From Agromyces kandeliae (GTDB taxonomy: Bacteria > Actinomycetota > Actinomycetes > Actinomycetales > Microbacteriaceae), in NCBI RefSeq assembly GCF_009674665.1, contig NZ_WKJD01000012.1, positions 450,882-514,881 on the forward strand: a DNA stretch of 64,000 nt, written 5' to 3'. Both the position numbers and the translations under genes were made by a program. The notes beneath the pieces are model-generated. The model searched no databases, was not told the origin of the DNA, and saw nothing but the letters and a program-made list of their open reading frames with translations. Positions 40,567-48,721 of the stretch are shown in pieces (position 1 is the stretch's first letter; every line of letters begins with the position of its first letter).

Positions 40567-41652
40567 ATGGTCGCGCATCGCACGGCGCACCGGCGACCGC
40601 ACCGGCGCATCGTCGCCGCCGCACTCGCGGCGGTCGCGGCGACGACGCTGGGCGGATGCGTCTCCGGCCCGCCGTACGACCAGCTCCTCACCGGCGACGA
40701 GGAACTGCTCGCCATCGCGCGCGAGCACTACACCGACGCGCGCGACCGCGTCGCGATCGCCCTGCTCGACGGTGACGAGGTGCGAACCGCCTTCGTCTCG
40801 GCGGACCCCGGCACGAGGTTCGGCCTCGGCGGCGCGACGAGCGCACTCACCGGGCTGCTGCTGGCCGACGCGATCGAGCGCGGCGAGGTCTCGATCGACG
40901 ATCCGGTGTCGGCGCACCTCGACCTCGGCGACGCGCCCGCCGCCGGACTGACGCTCGGCGCGCTCGCGACGCACCGTTCGAACCTCCCGCAGGACCCGCT
41001 CGGGCCGGAGGCCTTCCAGGCCGGAGCCGCCGACGGCGAGGCGGTGCCGGACCGCGGCGGCCTCGACGCGCTGCTCGCCCGGGTGGCCACGCTCGCCCTC
41101 GTGCCCGAGCTCGAGTACAACCCGAGCGACTTCGACGCCGCGCTCGTCGGGCAGGCGATCGCCGCGGCGTCGGGCACTCGCTTCCCGGACCTCCTCGCCG
41201 AACGCGTCCTCGAGCCCGCCGGGATGACGGGCGCGGTCGTGGTGGAGTCCGGCGACCTCCTCCCCGACGACCTCGCGCAGGGTCACGAGTGGCGCGGCGA
41301 GCGCGTGGCGCCGCGAGGCAGTGGGGCGTACGCGCCCGCGACCGGGGTCGCGGCGACGATCGACGACGGCGTGGCCCTCGCCCGATCGGTCCTCGACGGG
41401 CCGTTCGCCGGGAGCGCCGCGCTCGAGCCGGTCGCCGACACCCGGTGGCCGCAGATCCGCGTCGGCTACTTCTGGGAGTGGATCGACGCCGGCGACGACG
41501 GGGTCGACTACGTCATCGGCTCCGCCGAGGGCTTCACCGCCGCCGTCCTGGTCGATCCGAGCGCGGGGCGCGCGGTCGTGCTGCTCTCGAACTCCGAGGA
41601 GGCGTGGCCGTGGGTGCGCCTGCGTCCCCTCCTGAGCCTGCTCGTCGAGTGA
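40567..41652 (+). CDS. Beta-lactamase-fold lipoprotein lacking the catalytic Ser and Lys
   Basis: Exported lipoprotein of 361 residues (lipobox TLGGC, Cys31) of the serine hydrolase/class C beta-lactamase family. Alignment by eye with its paralogue at 54528-55622 is clear across DDPV..., LGDAPxAG, ALATHR, and the C-terminal VVLLSN. Where the paralogue has GSITK, this protein has GGATS at residues 88-92, so both Ser and Lys of SxxK are gone. A Tyr remains in LEYNPSDFDAALVG. It is probably a binding or sensory pseudo-enzyme of the wall rather than a peptidase. Start chosen from the -10 box and signal peptide. Confidence 0.85.
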   Translation: MVAHRTAHRRPHRRIVAAALAAVAATTLGGCVSGPPYDQLLTGDEELLAIAREHYTDARDRVAIALLDGDEVRTAFVSADPGTRFGLGGATSALTGLLLADAIERGEVSIDDPVSAHLDLGDAPAAGLTLGALATHRSNLPQDPLGPEAFQAGAADGEAVPDRGGLDALLARVATLALVPELEYNPSDFDAALVGQAIAAASGTRFPDLLAERVLEPAGMTGAVVVESGDLLPDDLAQGHEWRGERVAPRGSGAYAPATGVAATIDDGVALARSVLDGPFAGSAALEPVADTRWPQIRVGYFWEWIDAGDDGVDYVIGSAEGFTAAVLVDPSAGRAVVLLSNSEEAWPWVRLRPLLSLLVE

Positions 41653-41703
41653 GCCGGGTCCCGGGGCGGCGCACGCGGGGTGCGGACGGCCGGCTCCGAC
41701 CCG

Positions 41704-42699
41704 TCAGCCGATCGGCTGCGCGTGCGGTGGCCGCGCGGTCAGGCGGCGGTCGGCGACGAGCTCGCCCAGGAGCGTGTCGGCGAGGGCGGCGACCGTGGGG
41801 TCGTCGTCGCCGGGGTAGCGCACCGCGAGCTCGGCGCCGTCGAGCGGGCCGCCGACCGCGGCGAACCGCGAGCCGCGCCGGTGCATCCAGTCGAGCGCCT
41901 GCGCGTCCCAGGCGGAGCCCGCGTACACGAGTGCGCGGTAGTCCTGCGTCTTGGTGAGGTAGACGTCGACGTGCGACCAGTCGCCGGTCTCCGAGGCGAA
42001 GGCGCCGAGGCGCGGCACCTCGCGCAGCATGAGCGCCGACTGCTGCGCACTCGACAGGCGCTCCGCAGGGGCCAGCGTCCACGTGCCGTCGGGTCCGGTG
42101 AGCAGGTCCGCGAGCGGGTCGAGCCAGTCGACGGATGCCTCGAGCAGCGCCGCGTTCGCCTCGGCGCCGCGTCGCAGCGCCGCCGCGTCGAACCGCTCGG
42201 CCGGCGCGGTGCCGAGGAGCTCGCCGAGCACCTCGTCGAGCACGGCGAACGTGGCCCGGAACGTACGGCAGGCGACGCCCGAGGCCTCGACGCCGGCATG
42301 CAGCGGCACGACCGCGTCGGCGGCCTCGGCGAGGGGCGAGTCGGCCCGGTTGGTGATCGCGACGAGCCGGCCGTCGCCTCGGTAGCGCTCGACCGCGCGG
42401 AGCACCTCGACGCTGCTGCCGGTGGCCGAGACCGCCACGACGACGAGATCGGGCGCCGCGGGCGGCAGCAGGTCGACGCTCGCGAGCTCGACGAGCACGT
42501 TCGCGCCGACCGCGCGGAATCGCCGGGCGACGACGTCGGCCGCGTACCGGCTCGAGCCCATGCCGACGACGAGCACGCGCGCGGCACCGAGCAGCGCGAG
42601 GCGGTCGAGGCCCGCGAGGCCCGCGTCGAGCGCGTCGGCGAGTCGGCCGAGCGACTCGGGGATCAGGTCGAGGTCGGCTCGAAAGGCGGCGGTGTCCAC
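41704..42699 (-). CDS. SIS-domain sugar isomerase/deaminase-like protein
   Basis: Protein of 331 residues with two SIS modules as in the isomerase half of GlmS. ARVLVVGMGSSRYAADVVARRF and LVVVAVSATGSSVEVLRAVERYRGDGRLVAITNRADSPLAEAADAVVPL cover the first sugar-phosphate site, while TWTLAPAERLSSAQQSALMLREVPRLGAFASET begins the second. No glutaminase domain is present. GTG 42699 follows GGAGG by four bases. It overlaps the kinase gene by 37 bp, implying that the kinase product is its substrate, for instance glucosamine-6-phosphate. Confidence 0.83.
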   Translation of the reverse strand: MDTAAFRADLDLIPESLGRLADALDAGLAGLDRLALLGAARVLVVGMGSSRYAADVVARRFRAVGANVLVELASVDLLPPAAPDLVVVAVSATGSSVEVLRAVERYRGDGRLVAITNRADSPLAEAADAVVPLHAGVEASGVACRTFRATFAVLDEVLGELLGTAPAERFDAAALRRGAEANAALLEASVDWLDPLADLLTGPDGTWTLAPAERLSSAQQSALMLREVPRLGAFASETGDWSHVDVYLTKTQDYRALVYAGSAWDAQALDWMHRRGSRFAAVGGPLDGAELAVRYPGDDDPTVAALADTLLGELVADRRLTARPPHAQPIG

Positions 42700-43841
42700 G
42701 GGTCCTCCGGAAGCTCGTCGGTCGAGGGGTGGCGGTGCGTGATCGCCGCGTCCGGCGCGTAGCGCCAGCGCGGCAGGAACCGGTCGGCGTACGTGAGTTC
42801 GGCGGCGAGCTGCTCGGCCTCGAGGCCGGGCAGGAGCGCGGGGTCCAACAGCTCGCTCCGCACGAGCGTCCCACGGTACGCCGCGAGCAGCGAGTCGCGC
42901 GCGCGGTCGGCCCAGGCGAACGCCGCGGGGTCGGCGCGACCGAGGCGCTTCTGCGCGACGGCCGCGACGAGGTCGAGCGACACGAGCAGGTGCGCGACGT
43001 CGCGCGCCGCGGCATCCGTTCGCCCGCGTTCGGATGCGTCGAGCTGCGGGTCGCCGTCGAAGTCGATCACGGTGTATCGCGGCGGCGTGCCGGGGGAGCG
43101 CAGCACCTGCCCGACGTGCAGGTCGCCGTGCAGGTCGAACGCGAGGCCGGGCAGGGTGGCGCCGAGCGAGCGGATGTCGCGCCGCAACCGACCGGCGCGG
43201 TTGGCCAGCCGCGCGGCGGTGGGGCCGCCCGAACGGCCCGTCGCCTCGAGTGCGGCGTCGAGCGCGACCAGCGCGCGCCGCTCGCGCAGGGCGGGAGCGT
43301 CGTCGGGCGCCGGGACGGCGTGCGCGCCGAGCGCGTCGTGCAGGCGCGCGACCGTCGCGCCGAGCACCGCGGGGAACCCGGGCTCGGGGCCGGTGCCGGC
43401 GAGCAGGGCCGCCACGTCGTCGACTGCCCAGTCCCAGCCGTCCTGCGCGCCCGGGAGGTATTCGGTGACGATCGCGAGCGCCGAGGTGCCGAGCGTCGGA
43501 TGCCGCCAGTCCACCCGGCCGGCGTAGCCGGCGACCTCCGTCGACCCCGCCCCGGCGAGGCGTTCGAGCAGGTGCGCCGCCCGGTCGGCCGCGGCCCAAC
43601 GGCCCACGACCTTGACGACGAGGCGCTCGTCGACGATGACCGAGGTGTTCGTCTGGTCGACCGCGATCGCCCGCTCCGCGGCGTCCGTCGGCACGCTCGG
43701 ATCGACGAGGCGCGCGAGCTCGCGCGCGACGCCGTCGCCGGCCGCGGGGCGGGCGTCGTCGAAGGCCACGGTGTCGTCGGGCGCGACGGAGAGCGCGCGG
43801 CCGGCGATCTCGGGCCGCTCGCCGCTGAGCAACGAGTTCAT
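42663..43841 (-). CDS. Maltokinase/aminoglycoside-phosphotransferase-like sugar kinase, possible glucosamine kinase
   Basis: Kinase of 392 residues. The N-lobe carries AVDQTNTSVIVDERLVVKVV with the ATP Lys. The Brenner-type loop is FDLHGDLHVGQVL (near 274) and the metal motif is TVIDFDGDPQLDASERGRTDAAARDVAHLLVSLD. HGDLHxGQ is the maltokinase form rather than HGDxxxxN of antibiotic kinases. Its overlap with an SIS isomerase gene and location opposite an importer suggest phosphorylation of an imported amino-sugar. Maltose is the other option; no treS or glgE is nearby. ATG 43841; TACAAT at 43851-43856 lies nine bases upstream. Confidence 0.78.
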   Translation of the reverse strand: MNSLLSGERPEIAGRALSVAPDDTVAFDDARPAAGDGVARELARLVDPSVPTDAAERAIAVDQTNTSVIVDERLVVKVVGRWAAADRAAHLLERLAGAGSTEVAGYAGRVDWRHPTLGTSALAIVTEYLPGAQDGWDWAVDDVAALLAGTGPEPGFPAVLGATVARLHDALGAHAVPAPDDAPALRERRALVALDAALEATGRSGGPTAARLANRAGRLRRDIRSLGATLPGLAFDLHGDLHVGQVLRSPGTPPRYTVIDFDGDPQLDASERGRTDAAARDVAHLLVSLDLVAAVAQKRLGRADPAAFAWADRARDSLLAAYRGTLVRSELLDPALLPGLEAEQLAAELTYADRFLPRWRYAPDAAITHRHPSTDELPEDPWTPPPFEPTST

Positions 43842-43843
43842 TG

Positions 43844-43853
43844 AATCCGGATT
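43844..43853. promoter_or_regulatory. Palindrome AATCCGGATT at the kinase start
   Basis: Perfect 10-bp palindrome immediately before the kinase ATG, next to its TACAAT box. Candidate operator. Confidence 0.35.
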
Positions 43854-43871
43854 GTAACAACTGTGCAAAAC

Positions 43872-43885
43872 ACGCTCTAGAGCGT
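43872..43885. promoter_or_regulatory. 14-bp palindrome between kinase and potD-like gene
   Basis: ACGCTCTAGAGCGT is fully self-complementary and sits midway in the 120-bp divergent region. CCGGAAAACC follows directly, a word that recurs in inverse orientation before the glycosyltransferase gene. A shared regulator, perhaps the TetR protein at 47980-48588, could bind here. Confidence 0.45.
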
Positions 43886-43961
43886 CCGGAAAACCATTGC
43901 GGTTTCTTGATGCCCGGTGCAACAATTCCTCAACCTTTCCGACGTCCCCAGGAGGTATCCC

Positions 43962-45065
43962 ATGCCCACCATGCGTCGCATCTCCATCGCAGCGGCCGGC
44001 ACCGCTGCACTCGCGCTCGCCCTCACGTCCTGCGCCGGCGGCGACAGCGGCGACGGGTCCGACATCGACCGAACCGCCGACATCTCGGAGCAGACGCTCA
44101 CCGTCTCGATCTGGGCCGACTACTACCCCGAGGACCTCGCCGAGCAGTTCGAGGAGGCCACGGGCGTGAAGACCACGATCGTGAACCACGCCACCAACGA
44201 GGACGTCGTCGCGAAGCTCACGGCGAGCTCCGACCCCGGCATCGACGTCGCGTTCGTCTCGGGCCAGTACGCGCAGGCGCTCGCCGAGCAGGGGCTCCTC
44301 CAGGAGCTCGACAAGGAGCTCATCCCCAACGAGTCGAACCTCTACCCCGAGGCGATGGAACTCGCCTACGACGAGGGCAACGTGTACTCCGAGCCCTACG
44401 CCTGGGGCACCACGGGCCTCTGCTACCGGCCCGACCTGACGGGCTTCGACCCGACGTCGTGGAACGACCTGCTGAACCCGGTCGACGAGCTCGTCGGCAA
44501 GACCACGATGCTCTCGACCGACCGCTGGCTCGCCCTGCCCGCGCTGAAGGCGGCCGGGTACTCGGTGAACACGACCGACGACGCCGAGCTCGACGACGCC
44601 AAGGCGCAGCTCCTCGAGACCAAGCCGACCCTCCTCGCCTACGACGACACGACGTTCTACTCGAAGCTCGTCTCCGGCGAGGCCGCGCTGGTCGAGGCGT
44701 GGGACGGCTGGTGCAACTACGGCATCGCCGAGAACCCCGACATCACCTTCGTGGTGCCGGAGGAGGGCGCCGACCTCTGGGTCGACACCATGACGGTGCT
44801 GAAGAGCTCGGAGAGCAAGGAGGCCGCCATGGCCTTCATCAACTACATCCTCGACCCCGAGGTGCAGGCCTGGGTCGCCGAGAACATCCTCTACAAGGTG
44901 CCGAACCAGGTCGCCATGGAGGACCTCGACCCGACGCTGATCGAGGCGTACCCGACGCTCGGCATCACGGTCGACGAGCTCTTCGAGCAGGAGGTGATCG
45001 TCGACCTCGGCGAGGACTCGCTGAAGTACGTCGACCTCAACGCGGAAGTCCTCGCGACCAACTGA
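43962..45065 (+). CDS. potD: PotD-like polyamine ABC transporter binding lipoprotein
   Basis: Substrate-binding lipoprotein of 367 residues (lipobox LALTSC). Sequence follows the spermidine/putrescine-binding PotD/PotF pattern: LTVSIWADYYPEDLAEQFEEATGVKT, PYAWGTTGLCYRPDL, SWNDLLNP and VPEEGADLWVDTMTVLKSS. AGGAGGT lies six bases before ATG 43962. Four transporter genes follow without gaps. Polyamine is the family expectation; the neighbouring sugar kinase leaves an aminated sugar or conjugate open. Confidence 0.88.
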   Translation: MPTMRRISIAAAGTAALALALTSCAGGDSGDGSDIDRTADISEQTLTVSIWADYYPEDLAEQFEEATGVKTTIVNHATNEDVVAKLTASSDPGIDVAFVSGQYAQALAEQGLLQELDKELIPNESNLYPEAMELAYDEGNVYSEPYAWGTTGLCYRPDLTGFDPTSWNDLLNPVDELVGKTTMLSTDRWLALPALKAAGYSVNTTDDAELDDAKAQLLETKPTLLAYDDTTFYSKLVSGEAALVEAWDGWCNYGIAENPDITFVVPEEGADLWVDTMTVLKSSESKEAAMAFINYILDPEVQAWVAENILYKVPNQVAMEDLDPTLIEAYPTLGITVDELFEQEVIVDLGEDSLKYVDLNAEVLATN

Positions 45066-45076
45066 CCCGGAGCGCC

Positions 45077-45979
45077 GTGACCACGACGACCCCCCAGGCG
45101 ACCCCCGCCGTGCGCGCCCACCGCGCCCGGCGGGGGCTCGCCGCGGCGCCGTTCCTCGCGCCGGGCATGCTCTTCCTGATCGTCTTCATGGCGATCCCGG
45201 TCGGGCTCCTTGCGTTCTACACGTTCTTCAAGCGCGGCCGGTTCGGCGGCCTGGTCTTCGAGTTCACGCTCGACAACTGGGCGAAGCTCGCCGAACCGCT
45301 CTACGTCGGCGTCATCCTGCAGTCGATCGGGCTCGCGCTCGTCGTGACGCTGCTGGCGCTGCTCCTCGGCTACCCGATGGCGTACGCGATCGCCGGGCTC
45401 TCGCCGAAGTGGCGCACCGTGGCCCTCGTCGCCGTCGTGCTGCCGTTCTGGACCAACTTCCTGATCCGCACGTACGCCTGGATCCTCCTGCTCAACAACG
45501 CCGGGTTCGTGAACCAGTGGCTGCAGGCGATCGGGCTGACCGACGAGCCGATCTCGATGCTCTACACGCCGCAGGCGATCGTCGTCGGGCTCCTCTACAT
45601 GTACCTGCCGCTCATGGTGCTGCCGCTCTACGCGTCGCTGCAGCAGCTCGACCCGTCGCTCCGCGAGGCCGCGACGAACCTCGGCGCGTCACCGTGGCGC
45701 GCGTTCCGCACGGTCACGCTGCCGCTGTCGCTGCCCGGTGCGCTCACGGGGTGCATCTTCGTCTTCGTCCCGGCGATGTCGAACTTCGTGATCCCCGAGC
45801 TCATCGGCGGCGGCAAGACGGTCATGGTCGGCAACCTCGTGCGCGACCAGTTCTACGAGGCCCGCGACTGGCCGTTCGGCGCGACGCTCGCGCTCGTGCT
45901 CACGATGCTGCTGGTCGTCGTGATCGTGATCCAGGCGGCGGTCTCGCGCCGCATCACGGAAGGACCGCGCCGTGGCTGA
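45077..45979 (+). CDS. potB: PotB-like ABC permease
   Basis: Membrane permease of 300 residues, first of the heterodimer. Six hydrophobic segments start with APFLAPGMLFLIVFMAIPVGL. The conserved RTYAWILLLNNAGFVNQWL and the EAA loop LREAATNLGASPWRAFRTVTLPLSLPGALTG are of the polyamine class. It starts with GTG 11 bp after potD and overlaps potC by 8 bp. Confidence 0.9.
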   Translation: MTTTTPQATPAVRAHRARRGLAAAPFLAPGMLFLIVFMAIPVGLLAFYTFFKRGRFGGLVFEFTLDNWAKLAEPLYVGVILQSIGLALVVTLLALLLGYPMAYAIAGLSPKWRTVALVAVVLPFWTNFLIRTYAWILLLNNAGFVNQWLQAIGLTDEPISMLYTPQAIVVGLLYMYLPLMVLPLYASLQQLDPSLREAATNLGASPWRAFRTVTLPLSLPGALTGCIFVFVPAMSNFVIPELIGGGKTVMVGNLVRDQFYEARDWPFGATLALVLTMLLVVVIVIQAAVSRRITEGPRRG

Positions 45980-46835
45980 GACGACCGCCGCCGTGACCGA
46001 GCGCGCCGACGCGACGGCGATGACGGATGGCGCGCCCGCGCCGAGCACGCCCGTCGCGCGTCGTCGGCGACCCCGCGGCATCCTCGTGCCGCTCTGGCTC
46101 GGGTACGTCTTCCTGTACCTGCCGATCCTCGTGGTCGTCGTGATGAGCTTCAACGAGTCGCGGAACCTCTTCGTCTGGACCGGGTTCTCGCTCCGCTGGT
46201 ATCCCGAGCTCTTCGCCGACGGCGCGATGATGCAGGGCCTCGTGAACACGCTCATCGTCGCGACCGGGGCCACGCTCATCGCGACCGTGCTCGGGACCCT
46301 GCTCGCCTACGGCATCCACCACTACACGCGCGGCGGGCTCATCCGCGCGTTCGCGATCGCTCCGGCGATCCTGCCCGACCTGCTGCTCGGCATCGGGCTG
46401 CTGACGTTCTTCTCGCTGCTGAGCTTCACGCTCGGGCTGCACTCGGTGATCCTCGCGCACGGGGTGTTCGCGACGGCGTTCGTGACCGCGATCGTGCTGG
46501 CCCGGATGGCGAACCTCGACCCCAGCCTCGAGGAGGCGTCGCGCGACCTCGGCATGGGTCCCGCGAAGACGTTCCTGCGGATCACGCTCCCGCAGCTCGC
46601 GCCGGGCATCGTGGCGGGCGCACTGCTGGCGTTCACCCTCTCGCTCGACGAGTTCGTGATCGCGTTCTTCACGACCGCCCCGACCCAGCCGACGCTGCCG
46701 ATCGTCATCTACTCCATGGTGCGCTTCGGCGTCACGCCCGAGGTGAACGCCCTCGCCACCCTCCTGCTGCTCGTGAGCATCGTCGCGGTGATCTCGGCGC
46801 AGCGCCTCACCCGACTGACAGGAACCTCCCGATGA
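45972..46835 (+). CDS. potC: PotC-like ABC permease
   Basis: Second permease, 287 residues. After a 35-residue polar N-terminus come six membrane segments. The EAA loop is LEEASRDLGMGPAKTFLRITLPQLAPGIVAG, and TLSLDEFVIAFF is a strong PotC/PotI mark. ATGA overlap with potA. Confidence 0.9.
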   Translation: MAETTAAVTERADATAMTDGAPAPSTPVARRRRPRGILVPLWLGYVFLYLPILVVVVMSFNESRNLFVWTGFSLRWYPELFADGAMMQGLVNTLIVATGATLIATVLGTLLAYGIHHYTRGGLIRAFAIAPAILPDLLLGIGLLTFFSLLSFTLGLHSVILAHGVFATAFVTAIVLARMANLDPSLEEASRDLGMGPAKTFLRITLPQLAPGIVAGALLAFTLSLDEFVIAFFTTAPTQPTLPIVIYSMVRFGVTPEVNALATLLLLVSIVAVISAQRLTRLTGTSR

Positions 46836-47998
46836 CCGCCGAACCACTGCTCCGCGTCGACGGCGTCCGCGCCGTGTACGGCGACACCGTCGCCCTGCAC
46901 GACATCTCGCTCGACATCGCCCACAACGAGTTCTTCGCGCTGCTCGGTCCGTCGGGCTGCGGCAAGACCACCCTGCTGCGCTCGATCGCGGGCTTCGAGA
47001 CGCCCGCGGCCGGCCGCATCATCGTCGACGGCATCGACCTGCTGCCCCTGCCAGCGCACAAGCGGCCGGTGAACATGATGTTCCAGAGCTACGCGCTCTT
47101 CCCGCACCTGTCGGTGGAGAGGAACATCGCCTACGGGCTCGAGGCCGAGGGCGTCGGCCGGGCCGAGATCCGCACGCGCGTCGGCGAGGTCATGGAGGTC
47201 GTCCGGCTCGGGCACCTCGCCAAGCGCCGGCCCTCGCAGCTCTCGGGCGGGCAGCGGCAGCGCGTCGCGCTCGCTCGCGCGATCGTGAAGCGCCCGAAGC
47301 TGCTGCTGCTGGACGAACCGCTGTCGGCGCTCGACCGGCAGGTGCGCGCGTCGATGCAGCTCGAGCTCAAGCGGCTGCAGCACGAGGTCGGCCTCACCTT
47401 CGTGGTCGTGACGCACGACCAGGAGGAGGCCATGTCGATGGCCGACCGTATCGCGGTGCTCAACGAGGGCCGGCTCGAGCAGCTCGCGACTCCGCAGGAG
47501 CTCTACGCCGACCCCGGGTCGCGGTTCGTCGCGGCATTCATCGGCACCGCCAACCTGCTCGACGGCGATGCGACGGCGGAGGGGGTCGCCGTGCCCGGCA
47601 TGGGGCTCGTCCCGGCTGCCCACAGCCTCGATGTCGGCTCGCCCGCGACCGCGGTCGTCCGGCCGGAGGACGTCACGGTCGGCACGGAGGTGTCCGGCGG
47701 GCTGCGCGGCACGGTCGTCGACACGTACTTCCTCGGCGGCGCATCGACGATCTCGGTCGAGGTGCCGGGTCTCCCGGCTCCGCTCCTCGCGAGCGTGCAC
47801 GGCGCGACGCGCCTGGCTCGCGGCGCCGAGGTCGGCGTGACGTTCGGCAGGGCGACGGCCGTGCCGCGCGATCCGTCCCAGCCGCCGTCGTTCGGCACCA
47901 CGGTCCCGACCACCGCCATCACGGTGACGGATGGCGCGGACGCGCCCGATGCGGCCGAGGCATCCGCCCCGACCAGGTCTCAGGACGTCAGCGCGTGA
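46832..47998 (+). CDS. potA: PotA-like ABC transporter ATP-binding protein
   Basis: ATPase of 388 residues energising the PotDBC importer. Walker A is GPSGCGKTTLLRSIAG, signature LSGGQRQRVALARAI, Walker B LLLLDEPLSALDRQVR. The C-terminal TOBE domain (from about 290) contains VVRPEDVTVG. Its 3' end overlaps the convergent tetR gene by 19 bp. The last 30 residues are unconserved and include the recurrent GCATCC word. Confidence 0.92.
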   Translation: MTAEPLLRVDGVRAVYGDTVALHDISLDIAHNEFFALLGPSGCGKTTLLRSIAGFETPAAGRIIVDGIDLLPLPAHKRPVNMMFQSYALFPHLSVERNIAYGLEAEGVGRAEIRTRVGEVMEVVRLGHLAKRRPSQLSGGQRQRVALARAIVKRPKLLLLDEPLSALDRQVRASMQLELKRLQHEVGLTFVVVTHDQEEAMSMADRIAVLNEGRLEQLATPQELYADPGSRFVAAFIGTANLLDGDATAEGVAVPGMGLVPAAHSLDVGSPATAVVRPEDVTVGTEVSGGLRGTVVDTYFLGGASTISVEVPGLPAPLLASVHGATRLARGAEVGVTFGRATAVPRDPSQPPSFGTTVPTTAITVTDGADAPDAAEASAPTRSQDVSA

Positions 47999-48588
47999 CC
48001 CGTCGCCAGTCGCGCGTACTCGCGCAGCAGCTCGGCCGCCGCGGCGCGATCGAGCGTGGGGTGCTTGGCGACGATGCGGTAGCCGTACGCGTCCTCGAGC
48101 GCGACGAGGTTGCGCGCGATCACGAGCGTCGGCTGCGCGAGCGCGAACAGCCCGCGCGCGGCGCCCTGCTCGAGCACGACCTGGTACATGCCGACCTGCC
48201 GGTCGTAGAGCGTGGTGAGCAGCGAGGCCATGAGGGGGTTGCGGCCCGCCGATCCGCCGAGCTCGCAGAGCAGGCGCACCTCGGTGTCGTCGGAACCGCT
48301 CGGCAGGCCCGAGTCGATGAGTGCGACGAGGCGTGCGACGGGGTCGTCGGGCAGGCTCTCGAGCATGCGCACGCGGCCCTCGTAGAAGCGCTCCATGCCG
48401 GCCCGGTTCGCCTCGAACATCAGCTCGTCGATGTCGGGGTAGTAGTACAGCACCGCGCCGGAGGTGAGCCCGGCCTCCTCGGCCACGCGGTTGAGGCGCG
48501 CGCCGTCGGGCCCGTGCGCCGCGATCGCGCGCTGCGCCGCGGCCACCAGCTGGCTCCGACGTTCCTCCTGTCGCTTGGGCCTCGCCAT
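47980..48588 (-). CDS. TetR family regulator, BetI-like
   Basis: Regulator of 202 residues. The helix-turn-helix is ARLNRVAEEAGLTSGAVLYYYPDIDELMFEA, and the C-terminal half resembles TetR_C_6/BetI-type domains that sense small cations or amines. GGGAG is four bases from ATG 48588. It lies between the importer operon and the divergent catabolic operon 48722-52948 and is the natural candidate to repress both. Confidence 0.88.
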   Translation of the reverse strand: MARPKRQEERRSQLVAAAQRAIAAHGPDGARLNRVAEEAGLTSGAVLYYYPDIDELMFEANRAGMERFYEGRVRMLESLPDDPVARLVALIDSGLPSGSDDTEVRLLCELGGSAGRNPLMASLLTTLYDRQVGMYQVVLEQGAARGLFALAQPTLVIARNLVALEDAYGYRIVAKHPTLDRAAAAELLREYARLATGHALTS

Positions 48589-48639
48589 GGTGCTCCCTCC
48601 CGAGCGGACAGATTATCTGCACTGCCACGCAATGTTAGC

Positions 48640-48670
48640 CCGGAATCTCCTAGAAAAACAGGGTTTCCGG
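48640..48670. promoter_or_regulatory. Inverted CCGGAA...TTCCGG in the tetR-glycosyltransferase gap
   Basis: Six-base arms 19 bases apart. The right arm reads GGTTTCCGG, inverse of CCGGAAAACC before potD. Candidate TetR operator shared by both operons. Confidence 0.35.
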
Positions 48671-48684
48671 CGTGCTGAATTCTC

Positions 48685-48690
48685 TATAAC
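48685..48690 (+). promoter_or_regulatory. -10 of the glycosyltransferase operon
   Basis: TATAAC lies 31 bases before ATG 48722 in an AT-rich patch. No clear -35 was seen. Confidence 0.4.
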
Positions 48691-48721
48691 CTGCTGCAAA
48701 GAATCGATGAACGGAGTCGAA

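Noticed and set aside
43842..43961. Riboswitch or attenuator before potD
   Set aside because: Only short DNA palindromes are present. No conserved multi-stem RNA layout can be drawn in 120 bases shared by two divergent promoters.
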